A stretch of 64,000 nt of DNA, taken from positions 62,001-126,000 of the forward strand of contig NZ_JAKUVC010000009.1 in assembly GCF_026781265.1 (NCBI RefSeq), read 5' to 3'. Made by a program: the position numbers and the translations under genes. The notes beneath the pieces were generated by a model. It saw only the letters and a list, made by a program, of their open reading frames with translations, made no database searches and was not told where the DNA came from. Numbering within the stretch: position 1 is the first letter of the stretch; every line of letters starts with the position of its first letter. This document shows, piece by piece, positions 28,667-36,457 of this stretch. Origin of the DNA: Streptococcus sanguinis. Lineage in GTDB: Bacteria; Bacillota; Bacilli; Lactobacillales; Streptococcaceae.

Positions 28667-30613
28667 ATGTCAAAAATTATCGAACTTCCAGAAATTCTAG
28701 CCAATCAGATTGCGGCCGGCGAGGTCATTGAGCGGCCTAGCAGTGTGGTCAAGGAGCTAGTGGAAAATTCAATTGATGCGGGTGCAAGCCAGATTACCAT
28801 CGAAATCGAGGAGGCTGGACTCAAGAGCATTCAGGTGACGGATAATGGTGAGGGCATAGACCACGAAGATGTCCCTCTGGCTCTTCGACGCCATGCTACC
28901 AGTAAAATCAAGAAGCAGGCGGATCTCTTTCGGATTCGGACGCTGGGGTTTCGTGGTGAGGCCATTCCTTCCATTGCTTCTGTCTCGCGTTTTACCATTG
29001 AAACAGCGACCGAATCTGGCCAACACGGGACTCTACTGGTTGCCCAGGGTGGCGAGATCGAAGAGCATGAGCCTACTAGCAGTCCGGTAGGAACGAAAAT
29101 CAAGATAGAAGATCTCTTCTTTAATACTCCAGCTCGGCTCAAGTATATGAAGAGCCAGCAGGCAGAGCTATCCCATATCGTTGATGTGATTAATCGGCTT
29201 AGTCTGGCTCATCCAGAAGTGGCTTTCACCCTTATCAGTGACGGCCGCGAAATGACACGGACTGCCGGCAGTGGCAATCTGCGTCAGGCTATTGCAGGAA
29301 TCTATGGTCTGGCAACAGCCAAGAAAATGGTGGAAATTTCTTCTTCAGATCTGGACTTTGAGGTGAGCGGCTATGTCAGCTTGCCTGAGCTGACTCGCGC
29401 CAATCGGAATTATATTACGATCCTCATTAATGGCCGCTATATTAAGAATTTCCTGCTCAATCGTGCTATTTTGGATGGCTACGGCAGCAAGCTGATGGTA
29501 GGACGCTTTCCACTCGCGGTCATCAATATTCAGATTGATCCCTATCTGGCTGATGTCAATGTCCATCCGACCAAGCAAGAGGTGCGGATTTCTAAAGAAC
29601 GGGAACTCATGGCCTTGATTTCGCAAGCCATTGCGACCAGTCTCAAGGTGCAAGACCTTATCCCGGATGCTTTGGAAAATCTAGCCAAATCAACTGTTAA
29701 ACGTGCCAATAAGCCTGAACAGACCAGTCTTCCGCTGAAAGAAAATCGCCTCTATTACGATAAGGAGAAGAATGATTTCTTCCTCAAGCCACAGGTGGCC
29801 GAGCAGCAGCTATCCTTTGAAGAATCAGCGGAACCTGTTCATGAAGCGACAGATGAAAAAGCAGAACCGCCACAACCGACTTCAGTCAAATTTGCAGAGA
29901 GAAAGCTGGCCAGCTATAACCAACTAGACCATCCAGAGCTGGATCAAGCCAGTCTGGAGCGGGCTGTGGATAAGTTGGAACAGGAAGAGAAGTCAAGCTT
30001 CCCAGAGTTAGAATATTTCGGCCAGATGCATGGCACTTATCTATTTGCTCAGGGCAAGGGAGGTCTTTACATTATTGACCAGCATGCTGCTCAAGAGCGG
30101 GTCAAGTATGAGTATTATCGGGAGAAGATTGGGGATGTGGACAATAGCCAGCAGCAGCTCTTGGTGCCTTATATCTTTGAATTTCCAGCGGACGAAATGC
30201 TGCGAATCAAGCAGCGGATGGAGCTGTTAGAAGACGCTGGCATCTTTTTAGAAGAGTACGGAGCCAACCAGTTTATCCTCCGTGAACATCCCATTTGGTT
30301 CAAAGAAGAGGAGATTGAGGCCGGCATCTATGAAATGTGTGATATGCTTCTCCTGACCAAGGAAGTTTCCATTAAGAAATATCGAGCAGAGCTAGCCATT
30401 ATGATGAGCTGCAAACGCTCCATCAAGGCCAATCACAGTCTGGATGACTACTCTGCACGTGACTTACTCTTTCAGCTGTCCCAGTGTGACAATCCTTACA
30501 ACTGCCCACACGGTCGGCCGGTCTTGGTCAACTTTACCAAGTCAGATATGGAAAAAATGTTCCGCCGCATTCAGGAAAATCATACTAGCTTGCGGGAGTT
30601 AGGAAAATACTAA
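28667..30613 (+). CDS. mutL: DNA mismatch repair protein MutL (HexB)
   Basis: 648 residues from ATG 28667. N-terminal GHKL ATPase with [14 protein letters not shown] and [14 protein letters not shown]. The C-terminal dimerisation/endonuclease domain carries [12 protein letters not shown] (about residue 470), SCKRSIKAN (an ACR-motif variant) and CPHGRP, the metal-binding motifs of nicking MutL proteins. Acts with MutS as the Hex system. An in-frame upstream extension to 28592 lacks a ribosome binding site. TATAAT at 28633-28638 is its likely -10. Confidence 0.97.
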   Translation: MSKIIELPEILANQIAAGEVIERPSSVVKELVENSIDAGASQITIEIEEAGLKSIQVTDNGEGIDHEDVPLALRRHATSKIKKQADLFRIRTLGFRGEAIPSIASVSRFTIETATESGQHGTLLVAQGGEIEEHEPTSSPVGTKIKIEDLFFNTPARLKYMKSQQAELSHIVDVINRLSLAHPEVAFTLISDGREMTRTAGSGNLRQAIAGIYGLATAKKMVEISSSDLDFEVSGYVSLPELTRANRNYITILINGRYIKNFLLNRAILDGYGSKLMVGRFPLAVINIQIDPYLADVNVHPTKQEVRISKERELMALISQAIATSLKVQDLIPDALENLAKSTVKRANKPEQTSLPLKENRLYYDKEKNDFFLKPQVAEQQLSFEESAEPVHEATDEKAEPPQPTSVKFAERKLASYNQLDHPELDQASLERAVDKLEQEEKSSFPELEYFGQMHGTYLFAQGKGGLYIIDQHAAQERVKYEYYREKIGDVDNSQQQLLVPYIFEFPADEMLRIKQRMELLEDAGIFLEEYGANQFILREHPIWFKEEEIEAGIYEMCDMLLLTKEVSIKKYRAELAIMMSCKRSIKANHSLDDYSARDLLFQLSQCDNPYNCPHGRPVLVNFTKSDMEKMFRRIQENHTSLRELGKY

Positions 30614-30628
30614 ACTGTATAGAAGATC

Positions 30629-30665
30629 AAACAGCCCTAGTTATAGAACTAGAGCTGTTTTAAAT
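30629..30665. terminator. Shared terminator of mutL and the convergent RDD gene
   Basis: AAACAGC (30629-30635) pairs with GCTGTTT (30654-30660), with an inner CTAGTT/AACTAG stem. The right arm contains the stop codon region of the minus-strand RDD gene. Confidence 0.75.
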
Positions 30666-31170
30666 TTTTGAGCTGAAGCTGTGTTCCAGTAAGCAAATCA
30701 GCTGGATGTCGTTTGTCCTTGCGAAGCAATCCCATCAGCAGAAAGGTCAAGAAGAGAATCCCTGCTGAAGTTGACAAGAAAATTGACAGGGTGTCTGCTT
30801 GATAAGCACTTCGGATAGCTCCCATATGTCCCAACTGCCAAGGAAAAAATTTGATAGCTGAGCGCAAAAGACTGTGGGAAAGGCTCCTATGTTTGTAAAC
30901 CAACTGTAAACCTGCCCAACGTTTTCCAAAACTGCCTTTTCTATAGTCTAGCCAAGCAAAGATAATAGTTAGAGGCAGGACGGAGCTAGAAAAAGCCAAA
31001 AACTGGCTCTGGGCTTCAGTGAATGCAGGAATGCCCCCTAGAACCAGATTGTAAAATCCCATAGCTAGTAAAAAAAGAAAAATGAGGTAGCCTGAGATGA
31101 AGAGCCAGTCGCCAAAGAGTTCTTTCAGACGAGTTTTGACTGGTATGGGATTGTCAGTTTTTAGTTTCAT
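30649..31170 (-). CDS. RDD-family membrane protein
   Basis: 173 residues from ATG 31170. Several transmembrane helices (about 25-45, 55-80, 125-150) and RDD hallmarks: a conserved Asp/Arg region at [21 protein letters not shown] (about residues 75-95) and [13 protein letters not shown] near the C-terminus. Role unknown; RDD proteins have been linked to transport and stress. Its first 17 nt overlap the end of the XRE gene, so the pair is translationally coupled. A start further upstream is open but lies inside the XRE gene. Confidence 0.78.
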   Translation of the reverse strand: MKLKTDNPIPVKTRLKELFGDWLFISGYLIFLFLLAMGFYNLVLGGIPAFTEAQSQFLAFSSSVLPLTIIFAWLDYRKGSFGKRWAGLQLVYKHRSLSHSLLRSAIKFFPWQLGHMGAIRSAYQADTLSIFLSTSAGILFLTFLLMGLLRKDKRHPADLLTGTQLQLKNLKQL

Positions 31171-31657
31171 CTTTAGCACCTTCTTTCTTAAAATCATCAA
31201 GGCCTATAACCTTGTCCAAGTACTTTTCTTTAATCTTAAGAGCCTTGCTAATAGCCATTGCTGATGCGATTAAGAGGAAAAAGCTCAACCAGACCAGGGC
31301 AGTGAATTTTGCTGGAAAGCTAGAACCTGCGAAAAAGAGAAAGATAGCCAGAGCTGATACAAAAATATATAGAACCTGCCAGAAGCCATAAGATTTTACT
31401 TCCTTGTAGTAGCGATTTTTTTCGTCTTCTGAGAGGACGGGTTTTATTTCCGGCTTATCGCTGTCTTCTAAAAGCAAATAATCTGTCGTCACTTGGAAAA
31501 TCTTGCTCAGCTCTACAATTTTTTCGAGCTCTGGCAGCGCTTGGCCAGACTCCCACTTGGAAATGCTCTGGCGAGAGACATTGATCTGTTCAGCTAGCTT
31601 TTCTTGTGACCAGCCTTTTTCTTTTCTTAGTTCAAATAATTTATCAGCGAGTTTCAT
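31154..31657 (-). CDS. XRE-family regulator with membrane anchor
   Basis: 167 residues. Cro/C1 helix-turn-helix at residues 1-60 ([21 protein letters not shown]). After an acidic linker come two transmembrane helices (about 95-115 and 118-138) and a charged C-terminus. Membrane-tethered XRE proteins of this build are frequent in streptococci and often sit with small membrane proteins, as here with the RDD gene. Target and signal are unknown. No strong promoter was identified; AGGAGG-like ribosome binding sequence precedes ATG 31657. Confidence 0.83.
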   Translation of the reverse strand: MKLADKLFELRKEKGWSQEKLAEQINVSRQSISKWESGQALPELEKIVELSKIFQVTTDYLLLEDSDKPEIKPVLSEDEKNRYYKEVKSYGFWQVLYIFVSALAIFLFFAGSSFPAKFTALVWLSFFLLIASAMAISKALKIKEKYLDKVIGLDDFKKEGAKDETKN

Positions 31658-31760
31658 CGTGACAGCCTCCTTTTCTTTGCTAACTCTATCCTAACAGCTT
31701 TTAGTTATCTTGAGAATACAGCTTCCTGTACATTTTGTCAACCGCTGGTTGCACTTCTGT

Positions 31761-31792
31761 TTGCAGTTTCTAGACAGAAAATATGATATACT
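31761..31792 (+). promoter_or_regulatory. ruvA-tag promoter
   Basis: TGATATACT (31784-31792) extended -10, with TTGCAG at 31761-31766 as a distant (20-nt spacer) -35. Confidence 0.5.
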
Positions 31793-31826
31793 AGATAGGC
31801 AAAATGATACAAAAAGAAGGAAGATT

Positions 31827-32417
31827 ATGTACGAATATTTTAAAGGAATCATCAGCAAGATTACAGCCAAATACATTGTGTTGGAAGTCAACTCTATCGG
31901 CTATATTCTTCATGTAGCCAACCCCTATGCTTACTCAGGACATCTTCATCAGGAAGCCAAGGTTTATGTGCACCAGGTGGTGAGAGAAGATGCGGAGCTC
32001 CTGTACGGTTTTGCGACTGAGGAGGAGAAGCAACTCTTTCTCAGCTTGATTTCAGTCTCAGGTATCGGCCCAGTGTCTGCCCTGGCAATTATCGCGGCGG
32101 ATGATAATGCTGGCTTAGTGCAAGCCATTGAGCAGAAAAACATCACCTACCTGACCAAGTTTCCTAAGATTGGCAAGAAAACAGCTCAGCAGATGGTGCT
32201 GGACTTGGAAGGCAAGGTAGTGGCGGCGGATGGTCTGGCAGAAAGCAAGGCACCTGTCCAGACTGTGGATAATCAGGAGCTGGAAGAAGCCATGGAAGCC
32301 ATGCTGGCTCTGGGCTACAAAGCTGCTGAGCTCAAGAAAATCAAGAAATTCTTTGAAGGAACGACGGATACAGCAGAAAACTATATCAAGTCTGCTCTCA
32401 AGATGTTGGTGAAATAG
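31827..32417 (+). CDS. ruvA: Holliday junction branch-migration protein RuvA
   Basis: 196 residues from ATG 31827 (AAGGAAG ribosome binding site). N-terminal OB fold ([20 protein letters not shown]), tandem helix-hairpin-helix motifs including [14 protein letters not shown] (about 73) and [16 protein letters not shown] (about 112), and a C-terminal RuvB-binding three-helix domain (150-196). Forms the tetramer on the junction. RuvB is not in the window. Followed by tag after 9 nt, an operon of DNA repair genes downstream of mutL. Confidence 0.96.
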   Translation: MYEYFKGIISKITAKYIVLEVNSIGYILHVANPYAYSGHLHQEAKVYVHQVVREDAELLYGFATEEEKQLFLSLISVSGIGPVSALAIIAADDNAGLVQAIEQKNITYLTKFPKIGKKTAQQMVLDLEGKVVAADGLAESKAPVQTVDNQELEEAMEAMLALGYKAAELKKIKKFFEGTTDTAENYIKSALKMLVK

Positions 32418-32426
32418 GAGAAAGCT

Positions 32427-32999
32427 ATGACCAAACGCTGCGGCTGGGTAAAAATGAACAACCCCTTGTATGTAGCCTATCATGATGAGGAGTGGGGCAA
32501 GCCCCTCCATGATGAACAGAAGTTATTTGAACTACTTTGCATGGAGACCTATCAGGCTGGACTTTCTTGGGAGACCATTCTGAATAAACGCCAGGCTTTT
32601 CGGGAAGCTTTTCATTTCTATGATGCTCAGAAAATTGCTCAGATGACAGATGCAGATCTAGATGGTTTGTTAGGCAATCCTGACATCATCCGTAACAAGA
32701 TGAAAATTTATGCGACCAGGGCTAATGCCCAAGCTTTTTTGGCTGTTCAAAAGCAGTTTGGCTCTTTTAATGACTATATCTGGTCTTTTGTAGACTTCAA
32801 AACGATTGACAATCAAATTTTAAACTACAAGGAAGCTCCGACTAAAACAGAGCTATCAGAAACTATGTCCAAGGCGCTGAAAAAGCATGGCTTCAAGTTT
32901 GTCGGTCCTGTTTGTGTCTATTCATTCCTAGAAGCCGCTGGCCTCATCAATGACCATGAAAATGATTGTGACTTCAATCCACATAAAAATACCGTTTGA
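32427..32999 (+). CDS. tag: DNA-3-methyladenine glycosylase I
   Basis: 190 residues. Tag signature residues: CGWVKMNNPLYVAYHDEEWG at the N-terminus (conserved Cys and His-Asp-x-Glu-Trp), ELLCMETYQAGLSWETIL with the catalytic-pocket Glu/Trp, and the C-terminal VGPVCVYSFLEAAGLINDH with the zinc-ligand His. Excises 3-methyladenine in base excision repair. Its final codons are the left arm of a terminator shared with the convergent rgg-like gene. Confidence 0.96.
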   Translation: MTKRCGWVKMNNPLYVAYHDEEWGKPLHDEQKLFELLCMETYQAGLSWETILNKRQAFREAFHFYDAQKIAQMTDADLDGLLGNPDIIRNKMKIYATRANAQAFLAVQKQFGSFNDYIWSFVDFKTIDNQILNYKEAPTKTELSETMSKALKKHGFKFVGPVCVYSFLEAAGLINDHENDCDFNPHKNTV

Positions 33000-33022
33000 G
33001 AAAAACTCTCAACGGTATTTTT
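32985..33022. terminator. Bidirectional terminator spanning the tag stop codon
   Basis: AAAAATACCGTT pairs with AACGGTATTTTT with an inner TGAGA/TCTCA stem. It ends both tag and the minus-strand Rgg-like gene; both stop codons fall within it. Confidence 0.88.
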
Positions 33023-33857
33023 CAATTTCTTCTTTTAGCGATTTTACTAGCTCTTTTTCATCGGCAAGTTGTAGTAGAGCAATCCCTTTTTTTATTAATT
33101 CGTTATCATTTTTGCAAATTCCAAGTCGAATCTGTGAAAGCCCGAGGGAATCATAACGTTTTTCTTTTTTTGACAAATCGTAAATGTACTTAGTAATTTC
33201 AGCGCATTCTCTCTTTAATCCATTATAAAGATAGATGGTAGAAAGGTTGACTAAAAGACCGATTTGTACATTATTCCCATAGCGAAATGATTGGTATTTC
33301 TTTATACTATTTAAAATCTTTTGGGTAAATTGTTTGATATTTTCTAAAGGGAAGAAATAAAGGATAGTAGAAAGAAGTCGAAAATCACTTTCATACCAAG
33401 TGTCCTGTTTTTCTAAATACGCCCAAATTTTATTGGTAGTAGCATTAATTTCTTTTGTCTCAGAAATTCCATTTTGTCTCAGATGAATAGTAATATTGAT
33501 GATATCTAAAGCATGTTTAATCGGAATATCGGAATGTTTACATAGATATGCCTCGCATTCTCTCTTTAATTGTAACAAACCTTTCGTCCCTACAATAGTC
33601 TCACCTTGGTTATAAAGAGAATTTAAAATTTTCTGTCTCTGACTAGGTTGATAATAATCACAAATGTATTTAAATTCTTCTAGTGTCATATCTATCTGGC
33701 GAAGTAAAAAAATCATGGTATCGAACTTTGGCACGACTTGTCCACTTTCAATTCGTGCCAAAGTTGAGCGAGCTAAAAAATCCCCACAAATTTCTTCTTG
33801 AGTCAGCCCTTTTGATTTTCTAATTTCTTTATAGATTTTTCCATAATCCCAGCGCAT
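33009..33857 (-). CDS. Rgg/ComR-like cytoplasmic peptide-sensing regulator
   Basis: 282 residues: Cro/C1 helix-turn-helix at 5-60 (YKEIRKSKGLTQEEICGDFLARSTLARIESG), then an all-helical repeat domain (70-282) of the TPR type that binds short pheromones in Rgg, ComR and RopB proteins. Length is typical (280-300). It is divergent from a 26-residue Trp-rich peptide gene with strong ribosome binding site, the standard arrangement for a regulator with its pheromone. Start ATG 33857 has GAGGG 6 nt upstream. The gene and its surroundings are AT-rich compared with the flanking repair genes, suggesting acquisition. Which Rgg subgroup it belongs to needs phylogeny. Confidence 0.88.
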   Translation of the reverse strand: MRWDYGKIYKEIRKSKGLTQEEICGDFLARSTLARIESGQVVPKFDTMIFLLRQIDMTLEEFKYICDYYQPSQRQKILNSLYNQGETIVGTKGLLQLKRECEAYLCKHSDIPIKHALDIINITIHLRQNGISETKEINATTNKIWAYLEKQDTWYESDFRLLSTILYFFPLENIKQFTQKILNSIKKYQSFRYGNNVQIGLLVNLSTIYLYNGLKRECAEITKYIYDLSKKEKRYDSLGLSQIRLGICKNDNELIKKGIALLQLADEKELVKSLKEEIEKYR

Positions 33858-33894
33858 AAGAACCCTCTTTGAAAATGTTACTAAAAGCTACGTT

Positions 33895-33922
33895 TTGAAA
33901 AAATGTTTTAAAATAGTATATC
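33895..33922 (+). promoter_or_regulatory. Candidate promoter of the peptide gene, Rgg-controlled
   Basis: TTGAAA (33895-33900), 16-nt spacer, TATATC (33917-33922). AAAATGTT occurs at 33872-33879 and 33900-33907, 28 bp apart, a possible regulator contact site; no clear long dyad was seen. Confidence 0.4.
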
Positions 33923-33945
33923 ATGAAATAGAAAGGAGGGCAAAG

Positions 33946-34026
33946 GTGGGAAAAACAAAGCGCAAATTTATTTTGCTAGTAATGATTATTGTTAATGTAT
34001 TTCCATGGTGGTGGCCTTGGGAATAG
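33946..34026 (+). CDS. Candidate Trp-rich peptide pheromone precursor (26 residues)
   Basis: GTG start at 33946 preceded 5 nt upstream by AAAGGAGGG, one of the strongest ribosome binding sites in the window. The 26 residues have a basic N-terminus (MGKTKRK), a hydrophobic stretch (FILLVMIIVNV) and the aromatic tail FPWWWPWE, with TAG at 34024. This is the build of exported pheromone precursors read by Rgg/ComR proteins, the active part being the C-terminus. WW motifs mark the ComS/XIP peptides, and a Trp-x-Trp motif is reported for the pneumococcal RtgS pheromone, as I recall. It lies divergently beside the Rgg-like gene. Alternative: a small membrane peptide or bacteriocin-like toxin. Confidence 0.75.
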   Translation: MGKTKRKFILLVMIIVNVFPWWWPWE

Positions 34027-34127
34027 GTCTAAATATGAAAGAGAGGAGGGTGAGCCCAAAAGGCTAAATAAGACTTTACATTAAATTATATTACCTTTGA
34101 AAACAAGTAGTCAGTGAGGTACTAAAA

Positions 34128-34442
34128 ATGAGGAAAAGCAGAATAAAATGGTTTTATTCCGTTGTTTTGTTGGTATTTGTTTTATTTGCACCTGTAGCAA
34201 GTATCAGAGCTGATATAGTGAACAGCGGAGAGGTAAAAATACAAGGAGAGGTTCCACGATATACTGACCCGGCCAATCAGTTTTACTATAGATATACAGC
34301 GAAACCTTATGATTTTTATTATAATCCTTATACAGGTGAGTGGAAAATGGTTCAAGTAATACCCACTTTACAGCACATGGTAAATGTTATGTTTGATGGT
34401 TGGGCTAGATACGGACCGTGGGTACCGCGTGTTTATAGATAA
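34128..34442 (+). CDS. Small secreted aromatic-rich protein, candidate Sec-dependent bacteriocin
   Basis: 104 residues: a classic signal peptide (KSRIKWF..VLLVFVLFAPVASIRA, cleavage near residue 28) and a mature part of about 76 residues unusually rich in Tyr and Trp (QFYYRYTAKPYDFYYNPY, GWARYGPWVPRVYR), with no cysteine. I do not recognise a family. A double-glycine leader is absent, so export would be through Sec. The next gene resembles bacteriocin immunity proteins, which makes a bacteriocin the leading guess. Located 101 nt after the peptide gene; ribosome binding site GTGAGGT. Confidence 0.72.
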   Translation: MRKSRIKWFYSVVLLVFVLFAPVASIRADIVNSGEVKIQGEVPRYTDPANQFYYRYTAKPYDFYYNPYTGEWKMVQVIPTLQHMVNVMFDGWARYGPWVPRVYR

Positions 34443-34455
34443 GGAGATAGCTGCT

Positions 34456-34734
34456 GTGAGAAAAGCTAAAGAAAAAGAGCTTTTACATCTATTGCAAGAA
34501 GTATACCATTTAGATACGACTAAAAAGGATGAGAAATTTTCACAGCTAATCTTATCTACTGTTTATAAGATTGAAAATGGTAAGAATGCTTCAATTGAGT
34601 GTGTCCGTCTAATCCCTTTTTTAAATCAGTATCTATTGTCTGCCCCTTCAAAAGAATTAGTAGACTTACAGACCTTCTTGCAAAGGGAAAGTAATTTTTA
34701 CAGGGGCTGGATTAGTTTTTTTAGCTGGTTTTAG
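34456..34734 (+). CDS. Enterocin-A/pediocin-type bacteriocin immunity protein
   Basis: 92 residues from GTG 34456, which has AAGGAGA 8 nt upstream; an upstream in-frame ATG at 34384 lies inside the previous gene and lacks a ribosome binding site. The protein is mainly helical and charged, with LLHLLQEVYHLDTTKKD.. and LIPFLNQYLLSAPSKELVDLQTFL matching the four-helix-bundle EntA immunity family in pattern and size (about 90-100). It ends in an aromatic tail (FYRGWISFFSWF). Such proteins protect the producer by acting at the mannose-PTS in known cases. Starts 13 nt after the secreted-protein gene, likely one transcript. Confidence 0.75.
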   Translation: MRKAKEKELLHLLQEVYHLDTTKKDEKFSQLILSTVYKIENGKNASIECVRLIPFLNQYLLSAPSKELVDLQTFLQRESNFYRGWISFFSWF

Positions 34735-34751
34735 TTGTATTTAAAAGAACC

Positions 34752-34900
34752 TGGGACAAAAGTCCAACCTCAAATATAAAAAGCGAACAAAACTAGTTTT
34801 CTGGTAATCAGAATTCTGCTTTGTTCGCTTTTCGTATTTAATTATAGATTTGAAGGGCTTAATAATTAAGATTTTTAAAAATTGAAATCTTTTTGTCCCA
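34752..34900. repeat. MITE-like 149-bp intergenic element
   Basis: Perfect 10-bp terminal inverted repeats, TGGGACAAAA (34752-34761) and TTTTGTCCCA (34891-34900). Inside, a second 13-bp pair AAAAGCGAACAAA (34780-34792) / TTTGTTCGCTTTT (34820-34832) forms a hairpin with a 27-nt loop, and AAGATTT..AAATCTT can also pair. No coding capacity. It may also terminate transcription from the immunity gene. The rest of the gap up to cinA (34901-35100) shows only AT-rich sequence. Confidence 0.7.
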
Positions 34901-35100
34901 AACTCTTTTTATTGGAATTTATCTCTCCATTATAAAAAGATTCAAACCATTTGCCAATAGCATTTTCCTAACAATCTAGTTATTCTGCATAACACCAGTC
35001 ATTCTTAAAAGTTTTCCACAGCATGTTGACAAGTTTGTAAAGGAACTTGACAGCTCTTTTTATTTCCTGGAATGAAAATCAACTTTTTTAAGATTTTTTG

Positions 35101-35126
35101 TGATAAAATAAAGCCAATTCCGAATA
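35101..35126 (+). promoter_or_regulatory. cinA-recA promoter region with candidate competence (cin) box
   Basis: TGATAAAAT (35101-35109) is an extended -10 for housekeeping expression. TCCGAATA (35119-35126) matches the SigX/ComX cin-box TACGAATA at 7 of 8 positions and follows T-rich DNA (ACTTTTTTAAGATTTTTTG). cinA-recA is competence-induced in relatives. The box ends only 17 nt before the cinA start, so the leader would be very short. Confidence 0.5.
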
Positions 35127-35143
35127 GTAAGGTAGGAGGTTCT

Positions 35144-36400
35144 ATGAAAGCAGAAATTATTGCTGTGGGCACTGAGATTCTGACCGGTCAGATTGTCAAT
35201 ACCAATGCCCAATTTTTATCTGAAAAACTGGCGAGTCTGGGGATTGATGTCTATTTTCAGACAGCAGTAGGGGACAATGAAAATCGTCTCCTCTCTGTTT
35301 TGGAAATTGCTCAAGGACGCAGTAATCTAATTATCCTGACAGGAGGCTTGGGCCCAACAGAGGATGATTTGACCAAGCAAACCTTGGCTAAATTCTTAGA
35401 GCGCGAGCTCATTTTTGATCCTCAGGCTGTGGAAAAGCTGGATCGCTTTTTTGCTAGCCGGCCGGATTATGCTCGAACGCCCAATAATGAGCGTCAGGCC
35501 CAGCTGGTCGAAGGCTCAACTCCGTTGTCAAATGCGACCGGCTTAGCTGTCGGAGGATTGTTAGAAGCAGACGGAGTGACCTATGTAGTCCTGCCTGGCC
35601 CGCCTAGTGAGCTCAAGCCCATGGTCAATAACGAGCTGGTTCCCCTCTTATCCACAGGTCAGAAATTGTATTCACGGGTGCTGCGCTTCTTTGGTATCGG
35701 CGAGAGTCAGCTAGTGACTATTTTGGCAGAAATGATTGAACAGCAGAACGACCCCACCATTGCTCCTTATGCAAAGACAGGGGAAGTTACCCTGCGACTG
35801 TCCACCAAGGCTCTGAGTCAGGCAGAAGCTGACACCAAGTTTGAGGCTGTGGAAAAGGAAATTTTGGAACATAAGACTTTTGAGGGACAGCCCTTGTCAG
35901 AGATTTTCTATGGTTACGGGGATGACAATTCCTTGGCACAGGTGGCTTTTGAGTTGCTGAAGAGTCAAGGGAAGACGATTTCGGCGGCGGAGAGTCTGAC
36001 AGCAGGCCTCTTTCAAGCGACCTTGGCTGATTTTGCTGGAGCCTCTTCCATTTTTTCAGGTGGCTTTGTCACCTACAGCATGGAGGAAAAGAGCCGGATG
36101 CTGGATATTCCGTTGGGAGACTTGGAGGAGCATGGAGTTGTTTCAGCTTTTACGGCAGGGAAAATGGCAGAGCAGGCTAGAAAGCTGACCGAAAGCGACT
36201 TAGCTGTCAGTTTGACAGGTGTGGCAGGCCCAGATTCACTGGAAGATCATCCTGCAGGGACCGTTTTTATCGGTTTAGCTAGTGCTTCAGGAACGGAAAC
36301 TATTAAGGTTAATATTGCTGGACGCAGTCGTCGTGATGTGCGGAAAATTGCTGTTCTGCACGCCTTCAACCTAGTACGAAAAACTTTATTAAATAGCTGA
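35144..36400 (+). CDS. cinA: Competence/damage-inducible protein CinA
   Basis: 418 residues from ATG 35144 (GTAGGAGG ribosome binding site); an in-frame start at 35072 would lie upstream of the promoter. N-terminal MoaB/MoeA-like domain ([35 protein letters not shown]) and C-terminal nicotinamide-nucleotide deamidase domain ([24 protein letters not shown]). Conserved directly upstream of recA in streptococci, where it is a late competence gene and helps bring RecA to the membrane. Its own transcription probably runs into recA. Confidence 0.95.
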   Translation: MKAEIIAVGTEILTGQIVNTNAQFLSEKLASLGIDVYFQTAVGDNENRLLSVLEIAQGRSNLIILTGGLGPTEDDLTKQTLAKFLERELIFDPQAVEKLDRFFASRPDYARTPNNERQAQLVEGSTPLSNATGLAVGGLLEADGVTYVVLPGPPSELKPMVNNELVPLLSTGQKLYSRVLRFFGIGESQLVTILAEMIEQQNDPTIAPYAKTGEVTLRLSTKALSQAEADTKFEAVEKEILEHKTFEGQPLSEIFYGYGDDNSLAQVAFELLKSQGKTISAAESLTAGLFQATLADFAGASSIFSGGFVTYSMEEKSRMLDIPLGDLEEHGVVSAFTAGKMAEQARKLTESDLAVSLTGVAGPDSLEDHPAGTVFIGLASASGTETIKVNIAGRSRRDVRKIAVLHAFNLVRKTLLNS

Positions 36401-36404
36401 ATTT

Positions 36405-36413
36405 TGGTATAAT
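36405..36413 (+). promoter_or_regulatory. recA internal promoter (extended -10)
   Basis: TGGTATAAT at 36405-36413, only 5 nt after the cinA stop and 44 nt before recA, allowing recA expression apart from competence. Confidence 0.6.
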
Positions 36414-36457
36414 TAACAGATGGCCAAAAGACATTTTAGAAAAAACAGGAGAAATAA

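Noticed and set aside
34035-34067. 10-codon frame (ATG 34035) after the peptide gene
   Set aside because: No ribosome binding site upstream and no pheromone-like character; the GAGGAGGG inside it does not serve a following start.
34384-34455. Upstream ATG start for the immunity protein
   Set aside because: It lies inside the secreted-protein gene without a ribosome binding site; GTG 34456 has AAGGAGA at good spacing and fits the family's length.
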